The notes under the pieces were generated by a model. That model had not been told where the DNA came from, did not search any database, and saw nothing but the letters and a program-made list of their open reading frames with translations. From JAUVZF01 sp964449275 (GTDB lineage: Bacteria; Planctomycetota; Phycisphaerae; FEN-1346): a DNA stretch of 12,233 bases. Shown one piece after another: positions 1 to 8,000 of this stretch. Each line of letters opens with the position of its first letter. Within the stretch, counting starts at the first letter, position 1. The DNA is taken from positions 1 to 12,233 of the forward strand of contig CAYVAM010000123.1 in assembly GCA_964449275.1 (NCBI GenBank). Direction: 5' to 3'. Both the position numbers and the translations under genes were made by a program.

Positions 1-3000
1 TCGGTGGTGTAATAGATCGTTCCGGACGGCGCGCTCATCGAGAGGCCGAAGCCGGAGGCGATCTCGCCGCCGTGCTGGTTGAAGGACGCTGCGGTCAGCG
101 TCGGATAGAGCCCGGCAGCGACGAACTGCCCAAGGACGATGCCGGAGCGTTGAGGCAGATAGTAGTTGAGAAGCCAGTCCCGGCCCGCGCGTCCGTCATT
201 ATAGTTCCCGTCGTCGTCGTACCAGTCGTCGAGCGTGAGCGGCGTGGAATGAAACATATCGCCCCAGCGTGCGGACTCGGCCACGATGGATCGTTCCACG
301 TGGTCCGCCAGGGCGCTGTAACGGGTAATGAGCGAGTCCGGCGTGAGGATGCCCTCGTTGAAGAAGTACCGATGGATGCGATCGGCGAAGAGCATCCGGT
401 ACTCGGCGTTCTGTTTGAGGTTTTGATGCGGCTGTCCTGCCGAGGAGAAGTTATTGTTGAGGGCATTCTTATTAAGAGGCGATCGGCCGAGGTTGTTGCC
501 CATGGTGTTCTCGTAGTCCCAGTTGTAGAACTTGAAGCCGGTGCTCTCGTCGGTGCGGTCGCGGCCGGCCCACCAGTTCTTCCAGGGCCAGTCCCAGTTG
601 CCTCCCCAGACGTTGACGATGAGGTAGTCGACGTAGTTCGGAACGTCCAGCAGGTGCGGGTAGACGGAGTTGGGCGTGCCGTCGGGGTCCTTGGCCTGAA
701 GTTCCATGTAGGAGGCGAGGGAACCGGCGGCCTGTTGGCACTTCGAGTTCATCTGGTTCCAGGCGGACGTGTCTCCGGCCGAGGCGCCGCCGTCGTGAAT
801 GGCGTCCCAATCTTCCTTCTCGCCGCCGTAGTAACTGGACGAGAAGGCGTCGTCGGGCCGCTCGACGGGGTTGTAGAGGCCCCAGTAGATTCCGTTGATG
901 TACAGGTGGACGAAGGTTCCTTCCGGGCTTGCGTTGCCGGTTGCCAGTTGCAGGTTGCGGCCGAACTCGTCGCGGGTGTACTGCTCGGTGTACCTCGCCG
1001 CGTCCCACGTGTAGCCGTCGTTGGCGCCGGCCCGCAGTGTGATGGTGTCGAAGGAGTCGACGGCGTCGTCGCCGAACCACGCGTACCGCAACTTGGTCGG
1101 GCCGTAGATGTCCTTGAACAGCAGCCGCAGCGAGTGCTTCTTCACACCGGGCTGTCGGAACCAGCCGCCCTGGATGCGAATGCCGCAATCGACCTGGAAC
1201 CCCTCGGTCTCGTCCGGATAGATGAGTTCTGCGGAGGTCTCGCGCTCCCAGGCCACGCCGGCCTGCTGCGGGTTGGCATAGATGCCGCTGGGGCCGAACA
1301 TCTCGTCGATGTTCATCACGATCGAGAGGGTCGGCAGCGACACGAGGTCGTCTTTGATCGTGGCGGCGTAGATGCCGCCGTAGTTGTCGTCGCCGTTGGG
1401 GTTGCCGGCGGCGTCGAACGTTCCGATGACGTCCGGGTCCATGCCGTAGTTGACCGACGTGCCGCCCCAACTCGTCGGGAAGCCGGCGTCGAGCGTCGCC
1501 TGGTAGTTCTGCTTGACCACGTCATCGACGAAGATGTAGGTATGCGTATCGATGTTGGTGCCGATGTAGCCGGGCTTGGTGGCCAGGGCGCGCAGCGTGG
1601 TGGTGCCGCTGACGTGTATCGGGCCGGTGTACTCCTGGATTGGGCCCGTGTAGGTTCCCGGGTCGATCCACTGGGGCTTGCTGCCGTCGGTCGTGTAGAA
1701 GATCTCGGTTCCGGAGGTCGCACTGGTGATCTCAACGTCGAACGGCTCGTCGTAGAAACCGCGATCGAAGGTAAACTGGGTGTCGGCCACGAGGCCGAGA
1801 TTGCCTTCGAGGTTCTCGGCGCCGGGCGTGGGGGTGGTCATGTATTGCGGCTGGTCGAGCGTGCCGCTGGCAACGAGTTCCGGCAGGATCAGGAAGTCGG
1901 CGTCGGCGGCCCCGTCGTTCAGGCCGTGAATCGCCAGAACGTTCGTGCCGACGTGCAGCGAGACGAGGTAGTCGCTGATGTCGATCTCTTCGAAGAGGAC
2001 GGCCAGCGCGTCGGGATGGGCCTCGGTGGCGGCCGAGTCGTACTCGAGCGTCTCGGGGGCGTTGCGGCCGGCCACTGCCACGCCGTTCAGGTAGGCCACA
2101 AACCCGTCGGCGTATTTCATCCTGAGCGTCAGGACGTCGGCCCCCGCCAGGTCGCCCGCCTCAAACTCGATCCGCGTCCAGAGCGAGGCGTTTGTGCCCT
2201 GCATGGCGTCGGCCACGTCGGTCTGGATGTTCGCCTCGAAGGCCGGCTGGTTGTCGCTGAACCCCAGCCCCGTCGTCACGGGGACGCTCGTGGCAAACGG
2301 GAGGGTCAGACCGCCATTCGCAAGGCCCTTGCTGGAGGCCCGGACCCGGACGAAGTCGTCGGCCCTGTCCGAGTCGTGCCCCCCCTTGCGCTGGAGCCAG
2401 CCAAGCGGTCCGGAGGCCGGGACCTCCTGGAGCCGGATGCCGGCCAGGCCGTAACCCTTGGACCCGCTGGCCGTGCCCGAGCCGACGCCGGGCGTTGCGC
2501 CGGTGTAGCGGGTGGAGATGACGGAGAAATCGCCGTCGGCGCCGGGGTCGATGTCGGTCCACGCCGCAACGAATCCCTGACCCGACGCACTGTTGTGCCC
2601 GGTCCAGATCGCTACCTGGGTCGGGCTGACAACGACCACGCCGAGGCCGGCGCTGTGGGCAGGCATCGCGCCATCCGCATCATCGAGGGTCACCAGGGTC
2701 CACCGGTCCGTGTAGCCGGCGTTGCCCCGAATGGCGGTGCCGGCGAACGTGTAGGTGACGCCGTCGCCCGGATCGAGGCCCGTGAAGGCATGGGTGTAGG
2801 ACTCGCCGCTCTCAATCTCGAGGCTGGTGCCGGCGCCCGACCCGAAATCGACGTAGCCGTCGAAGATGTCGTAGGCGTCGGTTCCAACGGAGGGCGCGGA
2901 CCCGGTGTTTCCATAATAGATCTGGCCGACCTGCGACGTGGCCAGCGTAACGCCGGCGCCGGCGCCGGTCGCAATGTCCTTCAGCGTCCCCGAACTGGTG

Positions 3001-4142
3001 CCGTTGGCCGCGTAGGTGGTCGCAAAGGCGTGGGTGTCGCCGCCCAACACGTGATCGTTGAAGGCGGTGAACGTGGGTTCGCCGGCGCCGCCCGGCTCAT
3101 CGTCGCCGACGTCGGCCCCGTCGCCGCTCCATGCATCTGCGACCGTGATGTGTGTAAAGCCGCCGTAGTCGATGTCGAGCGAGGCGATCTCGGCCGCCGA
3201 GTAGCCCCACCCGACGAAGTCCATGACGGCGCCGCCGTCATCGAGGATCATCGCCCAGCCGGGCCCGTCGGCGGCCCAGTTGATGGTGCTGCCCCAGTAG
3301 GCATCGCCGGGGTCGTCGGTCCGATAGAGCACCTCGCCCACGGCGACCGAGGCCGGCAGACTCCAGGCCACGCCGTGCACGTCGTTGATGTTGCCGGACG
3401 ACGCATCGTTCACCAGCACCGACCAGCCCGCCGTATCCGCGGCCTGGTCGATGACGTTCTGGATTTCGACGAACCGGGTGTCGCCGGTTGCGATTTCGGT
3501 GACGACCACGCCGCTCTGGTCCAGGGCGAGGGTATCGAGCCAGCCCGAGTCGTCGTAGTCGGTCGCGGTCCAGGCCAGGACGTCCTCGCCCGGGGTGGGC
3601 ACGTGGTAGGTGGCGGCGGCACCCGAGGACACCAACTCGTTCCACACGGCCGTCACGCGGGGCAGACCGTAGGAGACGTCCTCCACCTGTCTGGGGAACG
3701 TGGGATAGTACTCGTGGACAACGTCCTCCTGCCAGCCTCGCGGCTTGACGAGGGCCAGGTATTCGCCGTCCCGGCTCAGGGCGAAGTTCGTGTGCAGTTC
3801 GGTGCCGGCGACCGGAGGATCGTCGGTGTTGGACGCGAAAACGACCAGGTAGTCATCGCCCCCCACGTCACCGGCGGCCTCCAGGATAACGCCGGCGGGG
3901 AACGTCCATTTCGTCAGGTCCTGGCGGTCGTCGGTCAGGTGCCAACCGTCCAGGTTGATGGTCTCGGTGGTGGGATTGTAGATCTCGATCCAGTCGGAGG
4001 ACTCGCCGAACGTGTCGAGCAACGTCTCGTCGTTGTCGGCCATGAACTCGGTGATGAGCGGCGTGCCATCGAGCAGCAGGCGCGGCTCAAGCGGCTCCAT
4101 CGCGGGCGTAGGATCCCCCCTGGATGGGAACCTGAAACGCAT
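1..4142 (-). CDS. Giant lamin-tail / CotH-kinase domain protein with LEPR-type N-terminus, 3' end outside window
   Basis: An uninterrupted minus-strand frame of 1380 codons begins at ATG 4142 and is still open at base 1. AGGAGG (4149-4154) lies 6 bases before the ATG. Residues 15-25 read MEPLEPRLLLD, the LEPR-XLL motif seen at the start of many planctomycete surface or secreted proteins. A lamin-tail domain follows at about 29-135 (ITEFMADNDET, then DWIEIYNP), and a second LTD-like stretch at about 210-340 (FVEIQN, FVGWGYS). A beta-sandwich-like region lies at about 664-760 (YLNGVAVAGRN, VLAIHGLND). A chitobiase-C-like domain is at about 783-870 (IFYTTDGSKPQ). A CotH kinase-like domain starts near 930 (LPTLSIVMN) and includes INGIYWGLYNPVERPDD near 1075 and FKFYNWDYENTMG near 1200. 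Another chitobiase-like repeat (IYYTTD) is cut by the window edge. CotH proteins are atypical kinases; known members phosphorylate spore-coat proteins. The substrate here is unknown. It has its own promoter, so it need not be co-regulated with the sulfatases. Confidence 0.93.
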   Translation of the reverse strand, partial: MRFRFPSRGDPTPAMEPLEPRLLLDGTPLITEFMADNDETLLDTFGESSDWIEIYNPTTETINLDGWHLTDDRQDLTKWTFPAGVILEAAGDVGGDDYLVVFASNTDDPPVAGTELHTNFALSRDGEYLALVKPRGWQEDVVHEYYPTFPRQVEDVSYGLPRVTAVWNELVSSGAAATYHVPTPGEDVLAWTATDYDDSGWLDTLALDQSGVVVTEIATGDTRFVEIQNVIDQAADTAGWSVLVNDASSGNINDVHGVAWSLPASVAVGEVLYRTDDPGDAYWGSTINWAADGPGWAMILDDGGAVMDFVGWGYSAAEIASLDIDYGGFTHITVADAWSGDGADVGDDEPGGAGEPTFTAFNDHVLGGDTHAFATTYAANGTSSGTLKDIATGAGAGVTLATSQVGQIYYGNTGSAPSVGTDAYDIFDGYVDFGSGAGTSLEIESGESYTHAFTGLDPGDGVTYTFAGTAIRGNAGYTDRWTLVTLDDADGAMPAHSAGLGVVVVSPTQVAIWTGHNSASGQGFVAAWTDIDPGADGDFSVISTRYTGATPGVGSGTASGSKGYGLAGIRLQEVPASGPLGWLQRKGGHDSDRADDFVRVRASSKGLANGGLTLPFATSVPVTTGLGFSDNQPAFEANIQTDVADAMQGTNASLWTRIEFEAGDLAGADVLTLRMKYADGFVAYLNGVAVAGRNAPETLEYDSAATEAHPDALAVLFEEIDISDYLVSLHVGTNVLAIHGLNDGAADADFLILPELVASGTLDQPQYMTTPTPGAENLEGNLGLVADTQFTFDRGFYDEPFDVEITSATSGTEIFYTTDGSKPQWIDPGTYTGPIQEYTGPIHVSGTTTLRALATKPGYIGTNIDTHTYIFVDDVVKQNYQATLDAGFPTSWGGTSVNYGMDPDVIGTFDAAGNPNGDDNYGGIYAATIKDDLVSLPTLSIVMNIDEMFGPSGIYANPQQAGVAWERETSAELIYPDETEGFQVDCGIRIQGGWFRQPGVKKHSLRLLFKDIYGPTKLRYAWFGDDAVDSFDTITLRAGANDGYTWDAARYTEQYTRDEFGRNLQLATGNASPEGTFVHLYINGIYWGLYNPVERPDDAFSSSYYGGEKEDWDAIHDGGASAGDTSAWNQMNSKCQQAAGSLASYMELQAKDPDGTPNSVYPHLLDVPNYVDYLIVNVWGGNWDWPWKNWWAGRDRTDESTGFKFYNWDYENTMGNNLGRSPLNKNALNNNFSSAGQPHQNLKQNAEYRMLFADRIHRYFFNEGILTPDSLITRYSALADHVERSIVAESARWGDMFHSTPLTLDDWYDDDGNYNDGRAGRDWLLNYYLPQRSGIVLGQFVAAGLYPTLTAASFNQHGGEIASGFGLSMSAPSGTIYYTT

Positions 4143-4282
4143 CTCGCTCCTCCTCTGTGGTGCTGTCTGGATTTCCCGGCGCCGACCCCAGGCCACACCG
4201 TCGCTGCACCCAGGCTCGCACGCGGCCCTGCCGCAAGGGCAGACTCGCGGCGGCACGGACCGAACACCGCCCCCACACCTTA

Positions 4283-4310
4283 ATTATACGCACGAAACGG
4301 CCAATGCCAA
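4283..4310 (-). promoter_or_regulatory. Sigma70-type promoter for the LTD/CotH gene
   Basis: On the minus strand TTGGCA (4310-4305, 5 of 6 to consensus) is followed after 16 bases by a perfect TATAAT (4288-4283). Transcription would start near 4276, giving a leader of roughly 135 bases before the ATG at 4142. The local AT-rich patch stands out from the surrounding GC-rich DNA. This is motif evidence only. Confidence 0.6.
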
Positions 4311-4399
4311 GTCGAGAAGGCAGGAATCTCCCATCTCGGGCCGTAAAGACCTGTTTCACCCGGCGCCGACGGCGGGATCGCCCGTTTGCGGACCAGAAA

Positions 4400-4425
4400 A
4401 CGGGCCATCCTTGCGGATGGGCCGT
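4400..4425 (-). terminator. Rho-independent-like terminator downstream of sulfatase 1
   Basis: Read on the minus strand, an 11-base arm ACGGCCCATCC and its partner GGATGGCCCGT form a stem with one C-C mismatch around a GCAA (GNRA) tetraloop, followed at once by TTTTC. It lies about 180 bases past the stop of sulfatase 1 and before the promoter of the LTD/CotH gene, as expected for a terminator closing the sulfatase transcript. The U-tract is short, so efficiency is uncertain. Confidence 0.55.
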
Positions 4426-4528
4426 GAATGTATGCGTGCTCTCGCAACGGCCTTCGAACGGCCCGCTTCTTCCTAACTTCCGCCGGCGGATGCGGCGAAG
4501 GCACTTCACGCTTGCCGGCATCGCCTCT

Positions 4529-4556
4529 GCGCGGCGGGCATTCGTGCCTGCCGCGC
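4529..4556. repeat. Strong hairpin with TTCG tetraloop in the intergenic region
   Basis: The arms GCGCGGCGGGCA and TGCCTGCCGCGC flank TTCG. In plus-strand RNA this is a 12-bp stem with one G-U pair and a UUCG loop; in minus-strand RNA it has one A-C mismatch and a CGAA loop. No T-run follows on either side, so it is not an ordinary intrinsic terminator. It could be a REP-like palindrome or an mRNA 3'-end stabiliser for sulfatase 1. Confidence 0.5.
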
Positions 4557-4591
4557 GACCCATGGGTATGGCCAACCGCGAACCGCGCTAT

Positions 4592-4606
4592 GGGCGCTCT
4601 GCGCCC
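4592..4606. repeat. Short perfect hairpin touching the sulfatase 1 stop codon
   Basis: GGGCGC and GCGCCC flank a 3-base loop. The last base overlaps the TAG stop (4608-4606) of sulfatase 1. There is no T-tract. It may protect the mRNA 3' end or be chance in GC-rich DNA. The perfect palindrome ACCCATGGGT (4558-4567) lies next to it. Confidence 0.3.
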
Positions 4607-6171
4607 TACCGCTCGACGCCTTCGCGGAGCCATTCGGGCTTGAGCATCCGGGCGGATGCGGCCTTGGCCTTTGCGAGCCACTCGTCACGGGTCTTCGACG
4701 GCGCCCCAAAGGTGAAGTACGGCGACTCCACCCGGCCGTCTTTCATGCTCGCCGCAATCTTCGCAACGATCTTCACCTGCTCGGCCGCAACGTCTTTCCG
4801 CTCGCCGATGTCCGAGTCGAGGTTGTAGAGTTGGATGGGTGCGGCGGCGCCGGCGCGGGCGTTCAGGCGGACGCCTTTCCAGTTGCCCATTCGGACGGCC
4901 TGCATCCCGCGGCCGGAGTGATGTTCCCAGTAAAGGTACTCGTGGGGTTTCTGCACACCGCGCCCGAGGAGCGTCGGGGCAATACTGATGCCGTCGATTC
5001 CCTTGGGCGTGCGGTCGGCGGCGCCGGCGAGTTCCATCAATGTCGGCAGCCAGTCCCAGAAGGCGCACGGCAGGCGGGAGGTGGCGCCGGGTTTGATGCG
5101 GCCGGGCCAGCGGGCGATCATCGGGACGCGGATGCCGCCCTCGTACACGCTGCCCTTGAGACCACGCAGGGGCTTTGCGCTCTCGAAGAAGGCCGCGTCG
5201 ACGCCGCCGGTGTACGTCGGGCCGTTGTCGCTCGTGAAGACCACGAGCGTGTCGCGTTCGACGCCCAGTTGCTTGAGCAGCGCGACGATGCGGCCGACGT
5301 CGCGGTCCATCCGCGTGATCATGGCGGCGTAGGCGGCGAGCGGCGTGGCGTGGCCGGAGTAGTGGCCGCCCTTGTACGGTTTCTCCGGCCACTTGCCCTT
5401 GTACTCGGCGAGGGAATCCTCGGGCACGTGTAGCGAGACGTGCGGCACGGCGTAGGGGACGTAGAGGAAGAACGGCCCGCGTCCGGCCGATTCGCGGAGG
5501 AACTTCAGGGCCTCCTCGGTAAACATGTCGTGGGAATACTGGACCCGTTTGCCCCCCAGGTTCTTTTCGAGGACGATCTTCTTCTGGTTCCGCCACATGT
5601 ACTCAGGATAATGGCTATGGGCGTTCCACTGGTCGAGGTAGCCGAACCAGAAATCGAACCCCTGCTTGTTCGGCAGGCCGGTCGTGCCGGGGCCGCCCAG
5701 CCCCCACTTGCCGGCGGCGCCCGTGCGGTAGCCTTCGCGCTTCAGCAGTTCCGCCAGGGTGACCGTCTCGTCGGGGATCGGAAGTTGGCCGACGCGCGGC
5801 CGTCCCAGGTTGCCGCGCACGTGCGCGTGGCCGGTGTGGCAGCCGGTCATCAGCGTGCACCGTGACGGGGCACAGACGGGGCTGCCGGAATAGTGGTCGG
5901 TGAAACGCATACCCTGTGCGGCCAGGCGGTCGAGGTTGGGCGTGCGGATCTTCTTCTGGCCGTAGCATCCGAGTTCGTTGTAGCCGAGGTCGTCGGCGAG
6001 GATGAAAACGACGTTGGGTTTGGCGGCCGGTTTTCGCGATGCCCCGGCCGCGCCGGGCCCGGACGCCGCCGTCCCAGTCGAGGGCTGCGTCGCCCCCACA
6101 CACCCGCTTGCGGCCGCAGCGGCGCCAAGGCCGATGGTTCTCAGGAACTGCCTTCGGGACAGGTTCGCCAT
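4606..6171 (-). CDS. S1-family sulfatase 1 (Tat-exported, probable lipoprotein), 521 aa
   Basis: Predicted secreted formylglycine-dependent sulfatase hydrolysing sulfate esters. The N-terminus has a twin-arginine signal (SRRQFLRTIGLG, residues 5-16) and a lipobox-like ASGC with Cys24, so it may be lipid-anchored after Tat export. The S1 signature is at 100-104, CAPSR, where Cys100 would become formylglycine. Metal ligands are Asp60-Asp61 (LADDLG) and Asp315-Asn316 (TSDNG). Other active-site positions are Lys155 (GKWGLGG), His244 (VPHVSLH) and Lys339 (LKGSVYEGG). The usual GKWHLG histidine is glycine here; from memory this GKWGLGGPG form is common in planctomycete sulfatases, so it does not argue for inactivity. 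AAGGAG lies 6 bases before the ATG. It is the last gene of the sulfatase row, 207 bases after sulfatase 2, with a terminator-like hairpin downstream. Substrate unknown. Confidence 0.95.
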   Translation of the reverse strand: MANLSRRQFLRTIGLGAAAAASGCVGATQPSTGTAASGPGAAGASRKPAAKPNVVFILADDLGYNELGCYGQKKIRTPNLDRLAAQGMRFTDHYSGSPVCAPSRCTLMTGCHTGHAHVRGNLGRPRVGQLPIPDETVTLAELLKREGYRTGAAGKWGLGGPGTTGLPNKQGFDFWFGYLDQWNAHSHYPEYMWRNQKKIVLEKNLGGKRVQYSHDMFTEEALKFLRESAGRGPFFLYVPYAVPHVSLHVPEDSLAEYKGKWPEKPYKGGHYSGHATPLAAYAAMITRMDRDVGRIVALLKQLGVERDTLVVFTSDNGPTYTGGVDAAFFESAKPLRGLKGSVYEGGIRVPMIARWPGRIKPGATSRLPCAFWDWLPTLMELAGAADRTPKGIDGISIAPTLLGRGVQKPHEYLYWEHHSGRGMQAVRMGNWKGVRLNARAGAAAPIQLYNLDSDIGERKDVAAEQVKIVAKIAASMKDGRVESPYFTFGAPSKTRDEWLAKAKAASARMLKPEWLREGVER

Positions 6172-6237
6172 AAGGCTCTCCTTGACTGACGTTCAGCGCT
6201 GAGCCGACGCACGTTCCACATCAGCGGTTCATTACCG

Positions 6238-6323
6238 AAAAAGGTACCAGGTACCTTTTTTCAAAAAAGGCCGATAACATCCCAGAAACGCAGAAACGGC
6301 AAAAAGGTTCCTGGTACCTTTTT
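6238..6323. repeat. Palindrome-ended repeat element, copy A (86 bp)
   Basis: The left end (6238-6260) is a perfect odd palindrome: AAAAAGGTACC, a central A, then the complementary arm ending in five Ts. The right end (6301-6323) is the same sequence inverted, with central T and one mismatch (GGTTCC for GGTACC). The 40-base core is diverged from copies B and C but keeps the blocks TCAAAA and CAGAAACGCAGAAA. It lies between sulfatases 2 and 1. Each end looks like a bidirectional terminator hairpin. No clear target-site duplication is visible. Confidence 0.85.
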
Positions 6324-6333
6324 CTGTTGTAGG

Positions 6334-6348
6334 CCGGCACGGTGCCGG
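6334..6348. repeat. Short palindrome just after the sulfatase 2 stop
   Basis: CCGGCAC and GTGCCGG flank a single G. In RNA this would be a small hairpin with about 5 bases in the loop. It lies between element A and the stop of sulfatase 2. On the minus strand the T-run comes before it, not after, so it is not a terminator for sulfatase 2. Confidence 0.3.
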
Positions 6349-6378
6349 AAAAACGTGCCACACCCTTGTCGCCGAGGG

Positions 6379-7890
6379 TCACTCCACCAACTCGTACTGG
6401 TAGTCCTTGTGGTTGTTCAGGTGCTTGCGGGCGGCGGCGGGGTCGGTGTAGGCGGCGAGAAACTTCTTGCCGCGACGCGTCTGGAAGAACGGATGGTCCT
6501 TGCGGACGGGCGGAAAGCGCCTGAGGATCTCGTCGAAGCGATTTCGGGCCGCCACGACCTCCGGCTCCTTCGAGTCCGTGACGTCGCGGTACCCTTTGCC
6601 GTCGCGGTTGCCGCCCGTGTCGTAGAAGCGTCCGCGGGGCAGGCCGAGGATCGGGTTGACGGCCTCGAGCAACCACCGCTTGTCGCGCAGCATCCGCGAG
6701 GCGCCGATGTAACTGGTGATCCACTCGCGCGAGTGCCGCTCCGTCTTGCCGCGCAGGTACGGCGCCAGGCTGTGACCGTCGATCTCGTAGCCTTCGGGCA
6801 GGCGGACGCCGGCGAAGTCGAGAAGCGTCGGCAGGATGTCGGTCAGGTCCGTCAGTTCCATCGACATGCCGCGTTTTTTGACGCCGCCGCCCCAGATGAC
6901 GAGCGGCACGCGGCACCCGCGCTCGACGGCCCGGGTCTTGCCGGTGACGGCGCTGCCGTTGTCGGACGTGAAGATGACGAGGGTGCGGTCCACCAGGCCC
7001 AGATGCTCGACCTGCGCCAGCAGTCGGCCGACGCAGACGTCGACGAACTCGTTCAGCGAGGCGAAACGGGCCTGGCCCTCTTGCCTGGACGCCGGCTCCA
7101 TCTCGCCAGGCTTGCCGCGCAGCGGGTTCGTGGCCTGCCCTTTTCGGGTGCCGTGCGGTGCGGCCATCGGGAAGTAGGCGAAGAACGGCACGTCGCGTTT
7201 GCGCTGGATGAAGTCGCAGAGGAAATCGGTGTGGATGGCGGTGCCGAAATCGTCCGGCTTGGTCGCCAGGAGTTTGTGGTTCCGGACGATGCAGGGGTGC
7301 CAGTACCGCGATGGGGTGTCGTCGTTTTCCCAGAGGCCGGTGAACTTGGGGCTGCCGGGAAGTTTCGCGAGTTCCTTCGGCCCCGACCACAGGCAGCACT
7401 CGTCGAAGCCGGCGGTTTCGGCGTAGGGCGGATCGCCCGTCACGTGCCACTTGCCGGCGATGGCTGTGGCGTAACCGGCCTGTTTCAAGAGGCGACCGAA
7501 CGTCAGGTGGTCGCGCACCAGGTTGGCGTCTTCGCCCGGGCCGAAGAGTTTCAGCGCGTTGTGGTAGAACCCGGTGCGGCCGGCGTACCGGCCGGTCATG
7601 AGCATCGCCCGCGTCGGCGAGCACATGGGCGTGGCCCAGGCGGTCTTGAAGGCGACGCCTTCGCGGGCCATCCGGTCGATGTGCGGCGTCTTGATATCGG
7701 CGTTGCCGTAACAGCCGTACATATCCTGGCTGATGTCGTCGGCCATGATGACGATGACGTTGGGCCTGCGTGCGGCCGCCTTGCCCGCCGCGTCTGCTTC
7801 GGAAGCCGTACGTCCTGCGGCCTTGAGACATCCGCCTGCGGCCGCAACGGCGCCCAAGCCGGCGGCTCTCAGGAATCCACGACGTTTCAT
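6379..7890 (-). CDS. S1-family sulfatase 2 (Tat-exported, probable lipoprotein), 503 aa
   Basis: Predicted exported formylglycine-dependent sulfatase. The ATG at 7890 is chosen because AAGGGG lies 6 bases upstream and the protein then opens with the Tat motif KRRGFLRAAGLG. A TTG 24 bases further up would place the Shine-Dalgarno inside the gene. The lipobox-like AAGGC has Cys21. The S1 signature is at 90-94, CSPTR, with Cys90 as the formylglycine precursor. Metal ligands are Asp51-Asp52 and Asp310-Asn311 (TSDNG). Other active-site positions are Lys147 and His149 (GKWHVTG), His246 (AAPHG) and Lys318. The loop after SDNG is short, and ERG replaces the usual EGG. The signal peptide is almost identical to that of sulfatase 3 but the catalytic part is not. 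It is 68 bases downstream of sulfatase 3, probably in one transcript unless element B terminates. Substrate unknown. Confidence 0.94.
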   Translation of the reverse strand: MKRRGFLRAAGLGAVAAAGGCLKAAGRTASEADAAGKAAARRPNVIVIMADDISQDMYGCYGNADIKTPHIDRMAREGVAFKTAWATPMCSPTRAMLMTGRYAGRTGFYHNALKLFGPGEDANLVRDHLTFGRLLKQAGYATAIAGKWHVTGDPPYAETAGFDECCLWSGPKELAKLPGSPKFTGLWENDDTPSRYWHPCIVRNHKLLATKPDDFGTAIHTDFLCDFIQRKRDVPFFAYFPMAAPHGTRKGQATNPLRGKPGEMEPASRQEGQARFASLNEFVDVCVGRLLAQVEHLGLVDRTLVIFTSDNGSAVTGKTRAVERGCRVPLVIWGGGVKKRGMSMELTDLTDILPTLLDFAGVRLPEGYEIDGHSLAPYLRGKTERHSREWITSYIGASRMLRDKRWLLEAVNPILGLPRGRFYDTGGNRDGKGYRDVTDSKEPEVVAARNRFDEILRRFPPVRKDHPFFQTRRGKKFLAAYTDPAAARKHLNNHKDYQYELVE

Positions 7891-7907
7891 GGCTTGCCCC
7901 TTCTTGG
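7760..7907. repeat. Duplicated leader block, copy 1 (sulfatase 2 RBS, signal peptide and linker)
   Basis: These 148 bases match 9247-9395 with 7 substitutions and one 1-base indel, about 95% identity by direct alignment. The block runs from the Shine-Dalgarno region through the Tat signal peptide to the RRPN codons at the start of the sulfatase domain. Beyond it the two genes diverge strongly. Element B begins 6 bases from its right edge. Confidence 0.9.
7897..7902 (-). promoter_or_regulatory. Ribosome binding site fixing the sulfatase 2 start
   Basis: Minus-strand AAGGGG sits 6 bases before ATG 7890. The equivalent AAGGGG (9390-9385) sits 7 bases before the sulfatase 3 ATG in the duplicated leader. 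It rules against the upstream TTG at 7914. Confidence 0.65.
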
Positions 7908-7913
7908 AACCCA

Positions 7914-8000
7914 AAAAAGGTACCAGGTACCTTTTTGGTCAAAACGGCCTTCTTGCCATCAAAAACGCAGAAATGAAAAAAAGGTACCTGGTACCTTTTT
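7914..8000. repeat. Palindrome-ended repeat element, copy B (87 bp)
   Basis: The left end (7914-7936) and right end (7978-8000) are 23-bp odd palindromes, with central A and T respectively, and are exact inverted copies of each other. The 41-base core differs from copy C by one base. It lies between sulfatases 3 and 2 and overlaps the 3' end of sulfatase 3: 13 sense codons and the TGA stop (7961-7959) of that gene are inside the element. Confidence 0.9.

Noticed and set aside
1610..1665. Small internal duplication (YTGPIQEYTGPI) in the LTD/CotH protein
   Set aside because: Only a few residues at the edge of a chitobiase-like domain; it keeps the frame and is not evidence for a larger repeat.
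72..4283. A plus-strand open frame of 1403 codons opposite the LTD/CotH gene
   Set aside because: It is in codon register with the opposite gene, which rarely uses TTA, CTA or TCA, so stops are avoided by chance. Its product is low-complexity Val/Gly/Arg-rich with no domain, and the minus strand has clear domains, RBS and promoter.
5690..5720. Loss of the GKWHLG histidine in sulfatase 1 as a sign of an inactive enzyme
   Set aside because: All other catalytic residues are present, and the GKWGLGGPG form appears to be a normal variant of one planctomycete sulfatase group (from memory, not searched).
7891..7914. TTG at 7914 as the start of sulfatase 2
   Set aside because: It begins at the edge of the repeat element and puts the AAGGGG ribosome site inside the gene; the homologous sulfatase 3 leader supports ATG 7890.
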